DNA from: Thinopyrum elongatum
Taxonomy: Eukaryota > Streptophyta > Magnoliopsida > Poales > Poaceae
Direction: 5' to 3'
DNA: 64,000 nt
Assembly: GCA_011799875.1 (NCBI GenBank)
Contig: CM022298.1
Coordinates: 263,121,757 to 263,185,756, forward strand
Positions 44,367 to 55,026 of the stretch are shown here, one piece after another. Position 1 is the stretch's first letter, and every line of letters starts with the position of its first letter. The notes beneath the pieces were generated by a model. It was not told the origin of the DNA. It ran no database searches and was given only the letters and a program-made list of their open reading frames with translations. The translations under genes and the position numbers were made by a program.

Positions 44367-46075
44367 GAGGAAGAGGGACACAAATTCCCCATCCAGAAAC
44401 CAGTATACTATGTATCGGCGGTCCTTACACCATGCAAATCTCGATACCCTCACTATCAGAAGATAGCTTATGTGGTCTTTATGGCATCACGAAAGCTCCG
44501 ACACTACTTTCAAGAGTGTTCGATCACGGTGGCATCCAAAGTACCACTGAATGACATCGTAAATAATCGGGATGTCACTGGCTGCATAACCAAATTGGCC
44601 ATCGAGCTCTTACCAATTGAAATAATATACAGGCCACGCCGAGCTATTAAATCTCAGGTGCTGGCCGAATTTGTCTCCGAGTGGACGGAAGCCGAGCTCC
44701 CTAAAGAGTATAGCACATATTCCAACTGGATAATGTACTTTGACGGCTCTAAAATGTTAGCCGGACTAGGGGCTGGCGTCATCTTGAAATCCCCTATGGG
44801 GGACACAGTCTGCTACGTGTTACCAATCATGTATACGGACTCTAACAATGCAGCCGAATACGAGGCACTTCTACATGGTCTCCGAATGGCTGTCTCCATG
44901 GGCATTCAATGCCTAGAGGTGCGTGGGGATTCAAACCTCGCAATATCCCAAATAAAAGGAGAATTCGATGCAAAAGACCCAAAAATGGCAGCATACCAAA
45001 ACGCCGTACTCAAAATATCGGCTCGATTCGAGGGGCTCGAGTTCCATCATGTTGCTCGAGACAGTAATCAGGCAGCGGACATCCTCGCTCGAATGGGCGC
45101 TAAACGTGATCCCGTCCCGCCTAACACTTTTGTGGAAAGGCTCTTTAAGCCATCTGTGGTCTGGCAGCACGAGGACAGAAATCCTAGTCTGGAACCAGTC
45201 ATACCCCCAGTAGCCGAACTCAATTCGGATATCATCGGGGGCTCGGGCACCAAAATAACACCCTCCGCCCATGCAATCATGGCCGTTATCACTCCATGGA
45301 CGGAACCCTTCCTGGCCTACCTTAATAGGCAGGAGCTTCCAGATGATCAGAATGAGGCCCGTCGCATAATCCGACGTTCTAAAGCCTATAAAGTTCATGA
45401 AGGTGAACTATACAAGAAAAGTACTACTGGAGTCCTTCAAAGATGCATCTTCGAAGAGGAGGGGCGGCAGCTCTTGGCTGAAATACATGCTGGTCTGGGT
45501 GGCCATCACGCCGCAGCTCGAGCCCTCATAAGCAAGGCCTTCCGTACAGATTTCTTTTGGCCAATGGCCCGAGTAGACGCACAGTACCTTGTGCAGCACT
45601 GTGTGGGATGTCAGCTTTTCGCCAACCAAAGTCATATGCCGCCCATTGCTTTACGAACAATCCCCATCACCTGGCCTTTTGCAGTCTGGGGGCTAGATAT
45701 GGTTGGACCCCTTCAAGGGGGAAGCCATAAGAAGAAATATTTACTTGTTATGGTGGATAAATTCACTAAGTGGATAGAGGCTAAACCAGTAAAAATGGCT
45801 GAAGCCGGGCCAGTGATCGACTTTATATCCGGCGTGGTACACCGTTATGGTGTCCCGCACAGCATCATCACTGATAATGGCTCCAATTTCACAGCCGATG
45901 AGGTGAAAAATTGGTGCACTCACTTGGGCATTAAGCTCGATTACGCGTCCGTATACCACCCTCAAACAAACGGTCAGGTCGAACGGGCTAATGGCCTGAT
46001 AATGAGCGGCATCAAACCAAGACTAGTGCGATCCCTACGGGAGTCAGATAAGCACTGGGTTGAGGACTCGATTCC
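44367..46075 (+). pseudogene. pol: Dual RNase H and integrase (frameshifted at the end)
   Basis: Continues the pol frame after the TGA. The first RNase H remnant (PVYYVSAVL, FQECSITVAS) is followed by a second, archaeal-type RNase H typical of Tat elements: MYFDGSKM (Asp), NNAAEYEALLHGL (Glu), RGDSNLAISQIKGEFD (Asp) and HVARDSNQAADILAR (His/Asp). The integrase has the HHCC finger (H-A-G-L-G-G-H-H ... QHCVGCQLF) and the DDE triad: GLDMVGP, ITDNGSNF and NGQVERANG with 35 residues between the second Asp and Glu. All catalytic residues are present. A frameshift near 46060 ends the frame. Confidence 0.9.
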
Positions 46076-46528
46076 ATGCTCTGGGGACTACGGACTACGC
46101 CCAATCGCACGACCGAATACACACCTTTTTTCATGGTGTACGGCGCAGAGGCTGTCTTGCCCTGCGACATTATACATGACTCACTTGGAGTGCGCATGTA
46201 TGAAGAGAGAGAAGCCGAGCTCAATCGGCAGGATGACCTAGACGGCCTAGAGGAGGAGCGTGATATTGCACGAGCCCGTTCCGCATTTTATCAACAACAG
46301 GCTCGAAGATAACAAAGCAGAGAAGTGCGGGCCAAGACTTATAATGTCGGCGAACTTGTTTTACGCCTCCCAGAGAAGAAAAAGGGCAAGCTCAAGCCAA
46401 AATGGGAGGGCCCCTTCATTATAGATGAAGTTCTCATAGGAGGAGCCTATCGCCTTCATAATGCATCGGATAATCGCCTCGAGCCGAATCCATGGAACGC
46501 TGCCCGGCTCCGAAGATTCTACGCATAA
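46076..46528 (+). pseudogene. pol: Gypsy integrase C-terminus
   Basis: Resumes in a new frame: SMLWGLRTTPNRTTEYTPFF, VYGAEAVLPCDII, then after a TAA at 46310-46312 and slight gap, VRAKTYNVGELVLRLP, KPKWEGPFIIDEV and the final AARLRRFYA with TAA at 46526-46528. This tail binds DNA during integration. Compare the much shorter tail left at 2267-2550. Confidence 0.9.
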
Positions 46529-47358
46529 ATTCGGCCATGTTTCTTTTTCGTCCCCCTTTTTCTTTCTTCTCCTCTTCATTTGTTTTTGGTTTTTTTCACT
46601 TTTATACGTTTCCCAGGATTTGTTCGGATAGGCCGAACTCTTAAGGGGCACACATCTTTAAATGTATACACCCCACCATGATTGGGGGATTCTTTAACCG
46701 AAGCCTATTATTATTTAGAGCCTGGTGCTCACTTCTTCTATGTCGTTTGTTGATATACACCCTTTCGCCATTATATGCACCTCTATGACTTAAGTTTTTG
46801 CCAAGTTGGGTTGCCTCGCTCCTGTGTTTATGCCCTACGTTCCTGATTGTTCGGCTAGGGTGTAAAGGGAGCACCTCTGCAATTGTTACAACCGGGTAAT
46901 CCGGACTTGTACCTCAGACGGGTGAAGCCGAAAGCTAGCATTCTTAAGAGAATAATTGGTCGGCAATCAAATGACAGATTGTTACATTCTTGTAACTCTT
47001 AGAAACAATGCGGGACAGTTTCCCCGCAATACAGATCAAAGTCCAGGCACGCACAATTAAAGCATGCCAACCCAGGGAAAGGAACCCTTAACGGAACTAT
47101 TCTCCCTGGAAGATGTTTCTTACATATGTAATATAACATGCCTCCTGAACTGTTTTTTTTGTTTGTTTGAGAACAATGACTGGGTTGCCTAGTTTCCGGA
47201 CATAATGAATGTTTCTCACATTCCATATTAGTATTCAGAAACACTCTACCATTTTGGTTTGGAGGATAAAGCCGAAATCCTGTGATGACAATTTTTCCAA
47301 ATGTTCGGCTGAAGATACAGGATGATCATAAAGTACATTGATCCATTGAATCAAAAGC
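46529..47358. other. Non-coding interval between pol and antisense gene
   Basis: T-rich after pol; nothing recognised beyond element sequence. Confidence 0.5.
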
Positions 47359-49965
47359 CTACCCCTTATCTATTCCATCTATAAGACTGTCTAACCTATA
47401 GTCTTCTTGCGAATATTTCGCAGCTATCATTACTTGGTCATACACCAAGTTCAATGGAATTTCTTTCCCGTCTGGTCCCTGTGGTCCCACTCGGGCCATA
47501 TGATTCGGGTCTAGCTTGGTAAAGCGTGTGTTTCACCATTGCCTAGGCTTCTCGTGCACCTTCACGGTAGGAGGACGTTTTCCATAGCTCGAAGCGGCGC
47601 TGGGCACCTTTGAATAGGTTTGCCAAGCCCTCCATACTTTCTGGAGGGGTATCGGATGGCCATAAAGCCTTTGCCATACTCTTCATGGCTTTCCGGGCGC
47701 GCTCATGCACCACGGACAGCTCCTTAAGCACGTCGCCCCGAAATCCGGATACTTCTTTTTCCGGCTGACCAGTTAATAGATTTGCAGCAACAGAGTTATG
47801 ACATTCCGAATTTTGGACTACATATGAATCTTTCTGATGGTTTTAAAAGTCATACCGAACATGCCGCCCTTCAACTTTTCATTCTCTTTTCTGGCGGCCG
47901 ATAACTGAGCCTTTAAGCTCTCTATCTCTTCAGATTGTTTGCCTTCCTCCTCCTCGTGTTTCTTCTTCTCGGAAGTCATAGTTGCAGCCTTTTTCATTTC
48001 CGCAAGTTCGGCGGTGATGGCATTCAGCTATGTCTGGTTTGTTTTTAGTTCCTGGGATAGCGTAGTATTCTTCTCCTTGAGAACCTGCAGGTCATATCGA
48101 TCCTTAAATCGGTTGGCCTCACCGCTTCAAGTCTCGGGGGCTACTGGCATATGACTATTAAAATTGCACAAACTCTTACCTGTATATCTTTCAAGAACAA
48201 TTGGGTAACTCCGGCAAGTCCATCTCGAGTGGCGCGGATATATGCATCCACCGAGCTGAGTGCGGTAAATTCCTGGTCAGAAAAGGCTGGAGCATGCATG
48301 GCCTCTTTCAGTCGACGGTGATTCATCACGCTCTCCACCTTGGAATTCATGACAGATATGTCATCCGAATCCTCATGAGGCGGCGGAACTGGCATTGCAT
48401 CATCCCTCGTCCTAGTTGGCGAGTTCGGCGCCGGATTGGCTAACATTCGGCTAGCAGGATGTTTTCCCACTGTCTGCCGCGTGCTCCTCCTGGATCAAAG
48501 ATAGAAGGGAACTTCAACAATTCAAACTCGTGCCCAGGCACGTATTAAATGGACATACCTCTTTGAAGACTGTGAGGGATCTACGGCGCTCCCGGTCTCC
48601 TTTCATTTTGAACGATTACCCTACGTGGGGGCCGCCCTTGAGGGGGTGCGGCCTGCCGAGCGCCGATCCTATGAAGTACAATTTAGTATAATGGATAAAG
48701 GTGCAAGTAGAGACTCCTTTTTGGGAAAGCTCTTTGAATACTTACGATGGAGAAGGAATAGGGGCGGGGATAGTCGGCTGTGATAGCCACTTCCGATCCA
48801 TCAAGGCTCACCTTGTAAAATACCCCATCATCGAACTCTATGTATATATCTAGATCCTCGTAGAAGCCTGGGTCTTCATTGCGGTTGTGGTCCTTTGGCT
48901 GTGGGGCAGGGCAGTGAATGTCCTCGATCATCCTCCTCCATGACTATTTTATGACAACAAAGAACAGCTTGATTAGCATGCCGCGACAGCAGTAAGGCAA
49001 CACAGGTATTCAAAATCTTACCCATTCGATGGGGTTGTACATGGAGTAACCTTCCCGGCAGTTTAAGCGGAGGAAGTCTTCTTTCTCGCCCTTATACAGA
49101 TCGACCAAGATCATGGCCAGTTTGGCCGGGGTATCCGGACCCTTGCGTCTATAATGAGATGCGTCATCTTCTCCGTTGTAGCACCATAAGGGAGTTACTC
49201 TGGACTGGAGAGGCTGGACACATCTTTTTATTGCAATGGCCATGACTTTGATTATCGAGAGCCCGGTATCAGCTAACAATCTGACCTTGCTAACCAACCT
49301 CTTTATTTCCACACTGTCTCCCTCCTAGGGACTGCGGGGACGCCAGTTGAGACGTTTCTTTAAAGGAGCGCTGGAAAATTCAGGGAGGTCGCGCTGAACT
49401 GGGTCCGGCAGTGGGACATCATCAATATAAAACCACTCCAAAGACCACTGTGGATATATCTCTTTGGGAGTCCCGACAGGGTAGCCTGATCCATCTATAC
49501 GCCATACTTCGGTGCTGCCCACTTCAAATATAGAACCCCCTCGATGGCGGGGGACAAGGCAAAAGAACTTTCTCCATAGTTCAAAATGGGCCTCGCAGTC
49601 CAAGAACAGTTCATAGAGGGCAACGAAACCTGAGATGTGCAGAATCAAACCTGGGGTGAGGTTGTGCAGCTGGATGCCGTAAAATTCCAATAGACCCCTG
49701 AGAAAGGGATGGATCAGAAATCCTAAGCCCGCAAAAGGAATGGAATGAAGCACACCCTGTCCTCCTTATTGGGGTTGGGGAAGTTTTCAGCCAGCACGTT
49801 GTTGCCGATTGAGGCTAATCCCGCTCGTACAGGGACTAGATCGGCGAGGGGAAGATATCCCTGCGTCTGGAGTCGGCTCAGCTGAAGATGAGGCACTAAG
49901 CAGCTCTGCCAATCCCCCTCTTGAGGGCCATAGGGGCGCGAGGAAGAGCCTGGGCCGCTGTCCAT
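47359..49965 (-). pseudogene. Antisense intron-containing 'gypsy-type transposon' gene
   Basis: Read on the minus strand from ATG 49965 (MDSGPGSSSRPYGPQEGDW). The first exon encodes the conserved N-terminal domain (IHPFLRGLLEFYGIQLHNLTPG, CEAHFELWRKFF; resembling Pfam 'Transposase (putative) gypsy type'). Breaks are a 1-bp loss in a G-run near 49728 and a TAG at 49327-49325. Further likely exons: to about 49018 (donor GTAAG), 48947-48750, around 48655-48558, 48497-48181 and a coiled-coil region about 48130-47840 (SEKKKHEEEEGKQSEEIESL), then VHERARKAMKSMAKALWP and a C-terminal segment to TAG at 47361-47359. Exon ends carry GT/AG signals, so it looks like a spliced gene. Relation to gag-pol is antisense; function unknown. 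The same protein type is the coiled-coil ORF at 62-1445. Confidence 0.7.
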
Positions 49966-50282
49966 GTTTTGAATCTTATTTTTTGTGGCTAATCTTGGCG
50001 TTTTTCTGCATGATGTGGATAGCACTCGGGGGAAGTGACCTCTTTTTATAGGCATTGTCCCTGTGTGGCCGGGTGTTTTCTTTTTTGATAAAAAATTATG
50101 GACCGTTCGCATTCGCCCAGCACACAAAAATCGAGGCGACAGGGAAGGAGTCATAAAGGCGGAGCGAGGGAGCCAGGGCTGGATTATTATCCGCCCAGTA
50201 TATAGTGAAGAACAAACCTTGCAAAAGCCGAAGACATAAGCCGGATACTGCATCGTCGTTTGAAGGCTAGTTTAGGGACTAC
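49966..50282 (-). promoter_or_regulatory. Promoter region of the antisense gene
   Basis: The minus strand reads CCTATAAAAAGA at 50052-50041, about 80 bp upstream of the ATG, in a normal promoter position. The last bases before the LTR (TTTAGGGACTAC, 50271-50282) are the degenerate polypurine tract of the element. Confidence 0.55.
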
Positions 50283-50757
50283 TGAGGGAATCCTGGATTA
50301 TGGGGTCCTCGGGTGTCCGAGCTATTTGATGTGGGCCGGACCGATGGGTCATGAAGATACAAAGCGGAAGACTCTCCCCCGTGTCCGGGTAGGACTCCCC
50401 TATGCGTGGATGGCAAGATTTGTGTCCAGATATGTAATTTCCTTCCTCTACGAATCGACTCTATACAACCCTAGGCCCCTCCGGTGTGTATATAAATCGG
50501 AGGGTTTAGTCTGTAGAGGCTATCAGAATTCTCATAGGCTAGACAGCTAGGGTTTAGCCATTACGATCTCGAGGTAGATCAACTCTTGTAACATCTATAC
50601 TCATCAAATACAATCAAGCAGGACGTAGGGTTTTACCACCATTAAGAGGGCCCGAACCTGGGTAAACACCGTGTTCCCTTTGTCCCTTGTTACCTTTGAT
50701 CCTCAGACGCATAGTTCGGGACCCCCTACCTGAGATCGGCCAGTTTTGACACCGATA
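50283..50757 (+). repeat. Gypsy 3' LTR (475 bp)
   Basis: Same as 40856-41330 with about 25 substitutions. It ends GATA rather than GACA, so the usual TG..CA is TG..TA here. Confidence 0.95.
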
Positions 50758-50762
50758 CCCAT

Positions 50763-50960
50763 ATTTACATTCGATCTATTTTCTTTCATTTCATTTGTCT
50801 CGATGCATGTTTTAGTTTCCATTCGGTACTTACTTATAGCTCGCTGTAGTTTCTTTTTCAGTCGCTCCGCTGCTGGATTCCGAGAGTTTTGAGATTTCCA
50901 AAGAAGTTTTAAAACACCCATCACCCCCCCCCCCTCTGGTAGACATACTTCGTTCCTACA
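50763..50960 (+). repeat. Copia 3' LTR, right part
   Basis: Continues 40855 after the CCCAT duplication and ends CCTACA at 50960, matching the end of the 5' LTR at 6696. Confidence 0.93.
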
Positions 50961-52469
50961 GTTTTGCACATGGTAAAGCACACACAATACATCTCAAGCA
51001 AGCATGATAAGAGTATATTCATCGGAAATAGTAAAGCATGCATTTTGCAAGGAAGTAAAGAGATGGGATTGGAGTGTGCAAATGCAATGGTGATGCAGAG
51101 AATTTTTGGCATGGTTCCAATAGGTGGTGCTATCGTACATCCACATTGATGGGGACTTCAACCCACGAAGGGTAACAGCTGCACGAGTCCACTGAGGGCT
51201 CCACCCATGAAGGGTCCACGAAGAAGCAACCTTGTCTATCCCATCATGGCCATTGCCCATGAAGGACTTGCCTCACTCGGGTAGATCTTCACAAAGTAGG
51301 CGATCTCCTTGCCCTTACAAACTTCTTGGTTCAACTCCACATCATGTCGGAGGCTCCCAAGCAACACCTAACCAATCTAGGAGACACCACTCTCCAAAAG
51401 GTAATAGACGGTGTGTTGATGATGAACTCCTTGCTCTTGTGCTTCAAATAATAGTCTCCCCAACACTCAACTCCCTCTCTCACAGTTTTGGATATGGTGG
51501 AAGAAGGATTTGAGTGGAAAGCAACTTGAGAAGGCTAGAAATCAAGGTTCAAATGGTAGTAATAATGGAATATCTTGATGTCAACACATGAGTAGGTGGT
51601 TCTCTCTCAGAAAATGGATGGTGGAAGTGTAGGCACGTTATGATGGCTCTCTCTCTCTCTAATGGAGAAGAGGGTGGAGGGGTATATATAGCCTCCACAC
51701 AAAATCCAACCGTTACACACTTTTGACTCATCTCGGTGGCACCGATTAGGAAACTCGGTGACACCGATCTGTTAAAAAATATGAACGTTAGTAATCTCGG
51801 TGGGACTGACTAGAACAACTCGGTGGGACCGATGTGCTAGGGCTTAGGGAAAACTTCATCTCGATGGCGCCGATTGCATCAACTCGGTGAGACCGAAGTG
51901 AAGCAATAAGCAATAGAGAATCTGTCAAGCCAACTCGGTGAGACCGATTGCAACATTTCGGTGAGACTGAAATAATTACAACAAGTCACAGGGAGTTTGC
52001 AAGGCCATCTCGGTGAGACCGAGATCTGTATCGGTGTGACCAAACTATTAGGGTTTATGGCAGTGGCTATGTCAAATGAACTCGGTGGCTCCGGGTAGAA
52101 AGAATCAGTAGGGCCGAGTTTGGAATTAGGGTTTGGACATATTTGGAAGGAGAAAGTGGTTGAGGGTTTTGGAGCAATATCACTAAGCACTTTCAGCAAG
52201 TAGACCATTAAGCAACACCTCATCCCCTTTTAATAGTATTAACTTCCCCATGGACTCAATGTGATCTTGGATCACTTAAATAGAAATGAAGAGTATTGAG
52301 CTTTTGCCAATCTTTGTCCTTAGCATTTTGAAGGGGTTCCACATCCGCTTGTCCTTGCCACTCCAGTGTTGGACTTATCTGAAATGTACTGGATAAAACT
52401 ATTAGTCCAACAAAAGATATGTTGATATTAACTACCAAAATCACCCAGGGAGCACTTGTGCTTTCACCA
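50961..52469 (-). repeat. Reverse-oriented LTR (Maximus-like), interrupted on the left
   Basis: On the minus strand the start TGGTGAAAGCACAAGTGCTC at 52469 is followed by a U3 with a palindromic-motif array, a TATATATA box near 51682-51690, and an R/U5 leader. The last part is missing because the Copia element is inserted at 50960. The sequence agrees with my memory of a Triticeae Sirevirus (Maximus) LTR. Whether it is a solo LTR or part of a full element cannot be seen here. Confidence 0.7.
51735..52117. repeat. Array of ~12 degenerate CTCGGTGNNACCGA palindromes
   Basis: About twelve copies (for example at 51735, 51757, 51796, 51820, 51861, 51882, 51933, 51957, 52006, 52030, 52080, 52103), spaced irregularly by 20-50 bp. 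Each is a self-complementary TCGGT...ACCGA motif. They lie within 430 bp upstream, on the minus strand, of the LTR TATA box. Confidence 0.85.
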
Positions 52470-52699
52470 GCCGCCCTATATCTTTGATGCAGGCAAACAC
52501 AAATTCGATGGCGCTCTTTATCGATCGCGCACCCACACACTTCATCCCTCTCTTTGATTCTATCTATATCTCACGCCGATGATCCCTCCACTCTCTTCTC
52601 GTGGATCGCCCCCTCTATATATGATATATCCAGGCCTCTGTTTCACACACATTGCATATCTTACATTTTTTGTTTGAGATATCATAGACACATTGTCTC

Positions 52700-53460
52700 T
52701 GTTTTGCACACACCATCTCTCTCACACACACCCATGTACGTGTGGTACCTACACGTAGAGAAGGGGTGCACACACGACGCACGTACTCATGTCTCGTTCC
52801 CGGCCACACCCGCACGGGTACACGGTGGAGCTCATTTCTGTATGAAAAGGCAGTCCACATGATAATTTGAAGCGTGTAGCGGTTGTTTACTTCAAGGAGG
52901 ATCATGTACCACGCGTACACGAAACAAAGTTCGACTTGACACGTTAGTTTTAAATAAAGTTAAATTCCTCAATGATACATACAGAATATAAAATGATTGT
53001 TATCCAGAAAAAAGAAATCTGCTCCACTATATACAATGGAGCCTGCCTGTCGGGGTTTGTCTCTCTTCACACTATCTCACACAAGGCGGTGGTGGCCTCT
53101 CTCTCTCTCATTGTTGGTCACTGATCCGGCCGCATCCCGTCCGCCGGCGGAAAGGGAGGGTGTGCATTGTTTCTCCGTTCGACGGCATCGAGACAGCACG
53201 TCCCGATCTGCGGTACCCGCTGTTCTCTCTGACCAAGCTCCGGTGCGGTGGGGCCTTCGCCACATGCTCGTTGCTATAGTATGGGCAGATCCCGGCTGCA
53301 GGTGCCCTCCTAGTTACATTCCGATGACCCTCAGGTACAGCTTCCTCTGGCCTTGCTCCACTTCCTATCTTCCCTCGTTGCTGCATGTGGAAAATCCTGC
53401 ATGTGGATCTTCTTTACTCCTAAAACATATCTCGGTCGGCATACTTTCCATCTTGCAATA
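52700..53460 (+). repeat. Diverged duplicated module, copy A
   Basis: Matches 58650-59430 in order: GTGGAGC(T/G)CATTT and AAAAGGCAG block, a TATAAAA motif, a C/T-rich leader with GATCCGGCCG, a GCAGATCCC block, a possible donor (CAG|GTACAG near 53333) and TGCATGTGGAT. The reading frame is not conserved between copies, so non-coding or badly decayed. The family is not recognised. Confidence 0.5.
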
Positions 53461-53673
53461 TCGTCCTCATACCGATTTTGATAAACCACCATGCTGCTAT
53501 CTTTTCCTTAGGACATGGAATATTCTTCTTTTTTGTCGGCGTATGTGTCTCTAACTATTATTGGGAGTTATTGTTTCCTTTCTACCTCTTTTTGCAAACA
53601 CGGCTATCCATTTCACCTCATTGCTATTGCAACCTTTTGGTGAACTACACAAATCACTTTTTTGTTAAGCGTG

Positions 53674-53948
53674 TTTTGTGCAGTTCCGCCAAAATGTCAC
53701 ACGGGCAACGTTTCTACATTTTTGTGGGACTGCAGAAAGGGAGATTGGTTTTGCTATCCTCCTCATCCAACTCCGAGCCTAATCTTCTCCAACAAGTAGT
53801 TAGTCTTAAAGAGAGATTGCAGAGGTCATCGGCTTCTATTTGTGTGTGTTATGTTTCATCATCTAGTTCCACTATTATTGTAATCACACTTACTTAATAT
53901 CTTTTCATAGAGGGATGATTAGCTCGATTTTAGTGGAACTGCACAAAA
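53674..53948. mobile_element. Small inverted-repeat element (MITE-like)
   Basis: TTTTGTGCAGTTCC at 53674-53687 is the exact inverse complement of 53935-53948; the inverted repeats extend to about 22 bp with two mismatches. A related block (TTTTTGTGGGACTGCAGAAA) at about 53718 makes a nested foldback. No clear target duplication. Confidence 0.6.
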
Positions 53949-54799
53949 TGATCAGATTGTGATGTTCTCCATACACCTCTTTCTTGAATACAGAGCTACG
54001 TGAAACTAGCTGTCAACCAATGAACACCGTGGCCAGGAAATAGAGCCATGCCTATGAACAACATCGATCAATTTAATATTTTTCTTTATTTGTACACCTT
54101 CTCACAACTTTGTCTTCAACTGTGATGTGAATATTAGCGCTGATCTGTGAATCATTGAGATGCATTAACAGCCATGGTAGTTTCATTTGTATTTGATGGA
54201 ATGTTGTAACGAGAAACCTTGAGGCAAGAGGACACATGAATCTTAAGTTGAAAACTTTTTTTTGCGGGAACCAAAGTTGAAACCTTCATAGCATTACAGT
54301 ACAATTTAATTACACTGGAAAATTATGAGTACATATAAACCAATCCTGAAAGATTGATAGCAATGCCAGAAACCATTCAACTTCATATCACTGACATGTG
54401 GGACATCCTTCATCCGGCTACACTTGCCATGCACCAATATTGAGTGCACAACTGTAGGGGAGATTCACCCCTGTCGTTGGGCTGCAGTAATAATGACTAG
54501 TGAGCAGTCAAATCACAGAGCCCCACCTTCGCCATAGTAAGTTGCTCGGACGAAGAAACCATCATTTCACTCTTCATTGAATCCACTCGTATTCCAATAT
54601 TCCCAGAGTAATAAGTTGCTCAGACGAAGCAACAATCACTTCACCTTTCCCATAGTAAGTACCTCCTTTCTTTATTCTAGAAACCACCACACGTGAATAT
54701 TGGACTGTAGCAGCACAGCACCAAGTGTACGTACTACTCAATTCAAAAATCGAAACCAACCAATGAACTACTAGATGGTGAGCGTTTGCTTGTATCATG
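53949..54799. other. Unclassified interval
   Basis: No gene seen. It contains a short imperfect direct repeat (AGTAAGTTGCTCGGACGAAG at 54536 and a related AATAAGTTGCTCAGACGAAG at 54611) and the micro-insertion at 54245-54282. Confidence 0.4.
54245..54282 (-). mobile_element. Possible micro LINE insertion
   Basis: AAGTTGAAA occurs at 54245-54253 and 54274-54282, flanking about 20 bp containing a T-run and GCGGGAACC. On the minus strand this reads as a LINE-like 3' end with an A tail. Confidence 0.4.
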
Positions 54800-55026
54800 T
54801 ATTCTCTCTGTCCATCTATATAGGGCCTAATGCGTTTTTTGAGACTAACATTGACCACATGTTCGAGCAGTATAGGACATGCAGGTTGCTCAATACATAC
54901 CATCAATTTCGTACATGAATGGATCTTCCAATGATTTAATTTTCAAATTATATAAAATCTTATCAATAGTCAAAGGCAATCTCGAATATTACATTAGGCC
55001 CTATATATATATGGATGAAGGGAGTA
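54800..55026. mobile_element. Stowaway-type MITE
   Basis: Inverted ends: left CTCTCTGTCCATCTATATAG, right inverse CTCCCTTCATCCATATATAT; both run into AGGGCCTAATG. TA at the right flank fits a TA target. About 227 bp. Confidence 0.75.

Larger units (their letters stand above)
40856..50757 (+). mobile_element. Fatima-like Tat Gypsy retrotransposon, full length
   Basis: Complete element of 9902 bp: two 475-bp LTRs, primer site, gag-protease, RT, dual RNase H, integrase, long 3' region with antisense gene. Flanked by CCCAT (40851-40855 and 50758-50762). The LTRs differ by about 25 substitutions and no indel (hand count, about 5%). The LTR looks like the Triticeae Fatima family as I remember it. 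Confidence 0.93.
5800..50960 (+). mobile_element. Sirevirus-type Copia LTR retrotransposon, split by nested insertions
   Basis: Order: 5' LTR (part), Met-tRNA primer site, gag, protease, integrase, reverse transcriptase, RNase H, a long envelope-like gene, several polypurine tracts, 3' LTR. Integrase before RT is the Copia order; the extra 3' gene and repeated AGGGGGAG tracts are Sirevirus marks. Three insertions in this span are removed cleanly by target duplications: Athila Gypsy (10157-25908), CACTA (27415-33536) and Fatima-like Gypsy (40856-50757). A further Gypsy interrupts the 5' LTR at 5800. Without the insertions the internal part is about 11.2 kb with LTRs of about 1.27 kb. Many stops and frameshifts show it is long dead. 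Confidence 0.9.

Noticed and set aside
51735..52117. Spaced palindromes considered as a CRISPR-like array
   Set aside because: Plant nuclear context, irregular spacing, degenerate repeats inside an LTR.
52554..52862. 102-codon ORF with His/Ser/Thr-rich product
   Set aside because: CA/CT repeat-rich sequence in copy A of the duplicated module; frame not kept in copy B.
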